Origin: Smittium culicis
Taxonomy: Eukaryota; Kickxellomycota; Harpellomycetes; Harpellales; Legeriomycetaceae
Length of the DNA stretch: 10,396 nucleotides
Reading direction: 5' to 3'
Assembly: GCA_001970855.1 (NCBI GenBank)
Contig: LSSN01000983.1
Location: forward strand, 1-10,396
In this document: positions 7,679-10,396 of the stretch, one piece after another
Layout of the letters: each line of letters starts with the position of its first letter
Position numbering within the stretch: position 1 is the first letter of the stretch
The notes under the pieces: generated by a model
What the model was told of the DNA's origin: nothing
Database searches by the model: none
What the model saw: the letters and a program-made list of their open reading frames with translations, nothing else
Made by a program: the position numbers and the translations under genes

Positions 7679-7868
7679 CCCTTTCCCGTCCAAAGTATTT
7701 TGAAAAAAAATTATTTATTGATTTTTTTATGATTTATAAGTAAATTAAGTATTTACTAGTATTCTACAAAAAAAAATATGTTTCTTAAGTCCTCGTAATT
7801 AATTATTTTAATTGAACGCTATTTGCTATATCCAGTGGGTAAAAAATTTTCTATTTCCAGTGAAAGTA
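7679..7868 (+). mobile_element. piggyBac-like MITE, copy M13 (A to B), 190 bp
   Basis: The left end CCCTTTCCCGTCCAAAGTAT is end A, followed by the usual ttgaaaaaa tract. The right end (aaaaaattttctatttccag then tgaaagta) is a diverged end B. The flanks are ATAA (7675-7678) and TTAA (7869-7872). It faces M14 through its B end, 37 bp apart counting targets. Confidence 0.78.
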
Positions 7869-7905
7869 TTAAATGTGAATTTTACTTTTCAAAATACATA
7901 TTTAA

Positions 7906-8091
7906 CCCTTTCACAGGCGGTAGACTATTTTTTATCTACTAATTCTAGCAAACTAGATTCAATAGAAATAATAAAATTCAGAGACAAATATAATTATATG
8001 TATATGTTAGTATTTCTGCAAATAATAAACTTGCTTATAAACACAAAAAAACCATTAGCTTATTTTTTTTAAAGAGTTGGACGGGAATAAG
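7906..8091 (-). mobile_element. piggyBac-like MITE, copy M14 (B to A), 186 bp
   Basis: It begins CCCTTTCACAGGCGGTAGAC (end B) and ends aaagagttggacgggaataag (end A), with TTAA on both sides (7902-7905 and 8092-8095). The interior is unbroken and shows the uninterrupted order used to interpret M2 and M9. The right TTAA also borders the next candidate element at 8096. Confidence 0.85.
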
Positions 8092-8095
8092 TTAA

Positions 8096-8450
8096 TGCAC
8101 TCCAGGACTTGGGGGTGTAAAAATTTTCTGAACTATGTGTCAGACAATAGGGAAAAATAATAGAACATAAGCAACAAAGAAAAATAATAATTACAGACAA
8201 GTATGAGAAACATTGAAATAATGCACAATAAAAACGTCTATTTATTTTGTAAAATGGAAAATTCGAAACAAGCCATTTTGCTTATTTCTTGACTGTAAAA
8301 TTAAAAAATAATAATAATTCTAATGCATCAAATATGCATTTGAAAAAAAAATAAATCAGAGCTGATTTATCGGATAAAAAATTACCAAATGCAGAAAATG
8401 TGAATTTGATAATTCAAATGCATATTTAACACGCTCCAGGACTTGGAGGG
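8096..8450. mobile_element. Candidate second TTAA-flanked element, 355 bp, palindromic tips
   Basis: The segment lies between TTAA at 8092-8095 and TTAA at 8451-8454. Each tip carries a palindrome-like unit sharing the exact core CTCCAGGACTTGG apart from the first base (8100-8112 and 8433-8445). Because the unit is nearly self-complementary, the two copies work as direct or inverted terminal repeats. Inside are a perfect 14-bp inverted repeat, AAATATGCATTTGA (8330-8343) with its mirror (8414-8427), and a 9-bp hairpin ATAAATCAG-AG-CTGATTTAT (8351-8370). There is no coding capacity. The right unit is also flanked by TTAA on both its own sides (8426-8429), so it could instead be a separate 21-bp relic. 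Confidence 0.4.
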
Positions 8451-8454
8451 TTAA

Positions 8455-8924
8455 TAATATTTTTAGAGTATTAATTTTAAAATTCTGTACGTTTCCATCA
8501 GCTCCATAAACATGTAATTTTATTCCAGTAGAATTGCAAAATTGGGCTACTATTCTAATAAATTATAGAAAAAAATTTCGTTTTGTAAAATTTTATATTG
8601 ATTTTGGATTGAGATGCTATTGATTTTTGATAACTGCTGTTCAATATTATTTGTATGAAATTTTATTTTGAAATTAATATATAATAAGCATGTTTATTGT
8701 TTTTTTCAATAATAGTGAATGATTCTGCTATTAATTCATGTAAATTTTATTATTTTAATTTATGGTTCATAAAAGTGAATAATAGAATATTTAGGATATT
8801 TTTGATATCTATTCGTACATATTTTCTAACAGAGTTTTAAAATTAAACTTGATTAAAAAAATTTTTTAATATAAAAATTTAAATAAACAGGAATAATCTC
8901 AAATATGAGGGTTTATTAAGTCCT
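8455..8924. other. Gene-free AT-rich region
   Basis: I see no open frame of note, no MITE tips and no recognisable RNA gene in this stretch. Confidence 0.55.
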
Positions 8925-9094
8925 GAACTTTTTTTCGCAGAATTTCTAGCTCTAATAATAATAAGGTAGTTTTATTGGATAAACTAATATATTCATTTGA
9001 TAATATATACCAATTGAATTTAACCCTAAAATAAAATTTTCAGCGAGGGTAAAAATTATTAGATAGTGCCCCGCTCCTCAATATATTCAACCAT
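8925..9094 (-). pseudogene. Copy 3 of the repeated short coding family, frameshifted
   Basis: From ATG at 9094 the translation reads MVEYIEERG, matching MGDYFYEQS of copy 1 at M, Y and E and conservatively elsewhere. Two stops follow at once, then FLPSL at the position of the FP.H motif. Shifting by one base recovers YQMNILVYPIKLP, which aligns with YQMSYLIQPIDIPN of copy 1. This is the pattern of a decayed coding copy. The DNA also aligns across gaactttttttcgcagaa, corresponding to the C-terminal side of copy 1. Confidence 0.42.
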
Positions 9095-9990
9095 GTTTAC
9101 GTGGAACTACATAACAGCACAAGAATACTAATTGAAAATTAGTTTTGTGCTTTAATTCCTTCTATTATTTTCTGAAAATCATCTTTTAAAATACAACTTT
9201 AATGTTTATAATAGTGATGTCAAAAAAATTTTCAGTTTAATGGAGCACAGTAATGGATTTCATAATTTAATTAATTTGATAATACTAACCAAAACAAAAT
9301 TTACGTAAAAAAACTTGACATGAAACCAGAAAAGTATAAAAACTACCAAAAAAAAAACACAGGAATCATCGTCAAATTATTTAAAAAGCTATATAAAATA
9401 TGGAAACAAGGATAAAAAAAAGAATTTACTTTTTATTTGGACAATTACTAATATTAAATTTATCTCTCTTCTTAATTAAATAAACCATATATCAAAACTT
9501 AAACTCTCGTTAATATATTAATAAATACATTAAAAAAACATCAACCTCAACACGAGAACTGTGATCAAATGTTCAAAAGATTCGAACATCTCGGCCACAA
9601 TAGCAGAATCTTATATTTGGGTATACTTAATATATTTATATTTTATCATAACTATCAATCAGTTTTTGTGGGAAATAATTTTATTTGAATAAAAAAAATT
9701 TTAAAAAAAAAATTATAAAAATATAATAACTTTTTTTTTAATGGAACCTATGCTTAGGCGCAAAAATCTATGTAAAAAATTAAATAGCATTTAATGAGAA
9801 TGAACAGACCTAATAATACAAATTTCAGAAAAAAATTTTATATTTGCAGCGATAATATTGGTCAAAAAAACTACATAAATCTTTCTGAAAATTTTTAAAA
9901 TCTCTCTTAATGTAAAGTTACTTAATAACGCCAATCTATATTCTTTTTGAAAAAAATGAAGGATTCTTAATTTTTAGTCGACAAATTTTA
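9095..9990. other. AT-rich region without a supported gene
   Basis: It is mostly A and T runs. A slightly GC-richer patch at 9530-9610 holds a 26-codon minus-strand frame (DSAIVAEMFESFEHL) and a small inverted repeat, ATGTTC (9569-9574) with GAACAT (9584-9589). Neither has a recognised identity. Confidence 0.5.
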
Positions 9991-10012
9991 TGTTGGACAA
10001 TCGTTGGTCGGA

Positions 10013-10396
10013 CTAAGATGTGCCCATACAAATCTTCCCAATACCGCGAAGGCCCAACTTTAGGTCCGGATACATTGCTTGAAGATCAGCCCAGTTGCCT
10101 TTTTTGCCGATTTTCCTGTCCACCGTCCACCGGTGGATGACAGACCGGTTATTTCGTCGTTTCCGGTCGACTATCGTGATGATAGTCTGACCTTTTGAAT
10201 CTTTAGTACAAAATTTTTTGACCCACCGGGCACTCCTGGTCACCCAGGTGGCCTTCCGGGCCTTCGTCAGAGCCTTGATGAGGTCAGCGATCCATGTTTT
10301 TGAGGTTGGCCACTTATGGTATGCACGCTCACGGGCTGTGCTGGTGCGCATGAACACTGAGGTTATGCCCAGTTCATCCCTGATACGTTCCATGGC
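10013..10396 (-). CDS. C-terminal part of a probable non-LTR retrotransposon polyprotein
   Basis: The frame ends in TAG at 10013-10015 and is open to the right edge (codon GCC before the first Met), so the Met at 10393 is probably internal. The 127 visible residues are basic and rich in Trp, Arg and Lys. They include RTSTARERAYHKWP, SKTWIADLIKALTKA and ATWVTRSARWVKKF, which resemble the region after the reverse-transcriptase domain in non-LTR element proteins; I associate similar sequences with microsporidian elements, from memory and without a search. The RT catalytic motif (YXDD-like) would lie outside the window, and no zinc-knuckle or endonuclease motif is visible. The DNA is about half G+C, far above its surroundings, and composition drops to AT-rich about 20-40 bp past the stop, which probably marks the 3' end of the element. 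Confidence 0.55.
   Translation of the reverse strand, partial: AMERIRDELGITSVFMRTSTARERAYHKWPTSKTWIADLIKALTKARKATWVTRSARWVKKFCTKDSKGQTIITIVDRKRRNNRSVIHRWTVDRKIGKKGNWADLQAMYPDLKLGLRGIGKICMGTS

Noticed and set aside
7812..8072. Plus-strand frame of 86 codons
   Set aside because: It runs from inside MITE M13 through the spacer into M14, crossing both element tips, so it is a chance frame in noncoding elements.
2571..8091. Repeats resembling a CRISPR array
   Set aside because: The repeats occur in both orientations as paired ends of 189-bp units with TTAA targets, with no regular short spacers, in a eukaryotic-type sequence.
9569..9600. tRNA-like fragments on the minus strand (TGGCCGAG and GTTCGAATC)
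   Set aside because: The A-box-like and T-loop-like motifs are adjacent, with no room for D and anticodon arms and no acceptor stem.

Overview
The window is strongly AT-rich, with long stretches free of genes, which indicates a eukaryotic nuclear genome. My best guess is a microsporidian or other early-diverging fungus with an expanded, repeat-rich genome (Hamiltosporidium-like). This rests on the base composition, a Ser/Thr/Glu-repeat secreted protein, and a GC-richer reverse-transcriptase-like tail resembling retroelement proteins I associate with that group. I put it at about 0.5, and no taxonomic marker gene is present.

Left edge (1-1197): the only convincing host gene. It runs on the minus strand and leaves the window at the left edge. 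It has a signal peptide, a domain of about 170 residues with two cysteines, and a Ser/Thr/Glu-rich tail built from 27 in-register 21-bp units. The open plus-strand frames here are antisense shadows of that repeat.

Middle (about 2350-8460): a transposon graveyard. I count 14 copies or fragments of one non-coding element of about 189 bp. Its two ends are distinct: end A, CCCTTTCCCGTCCAACACTC, and end B, CCCTTTCACGGGCGGTAGAC. Copies are flanked by TTAA, as expected of non-autonomous piggyBac-like MITEs. Two copies are interrupted by further copies at internal TTAA sites. Subtracting the inserts restores about 188 bp each time, so insertion order can be read. Neighbouring copies repeatedly face each other through their B ends. 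One 355-bp segment (8096-8450) may be a second TTAA-flanked family.

Interleaved with these are three diverged copies (2353-2553, about 3790-3978, about 8925-9094, all minus) of an unrecognised short coding sequence. Their similarity is best seen in the translation (MGD.F.E ... FP.H ... QPI..PN). One copy is open for 66 codons; the other two carry stops or a frameshift.

Right edge (10013-10396): a minus-strand open frame, much GC-richer than its surroundings and open to the window edge, probably the C-terminal end of a non-LTR retrotransposon polyprotein.

The rest is AT-rich sequence in which I see no genes, no tRNA or rRNA, and no CRISPR array.
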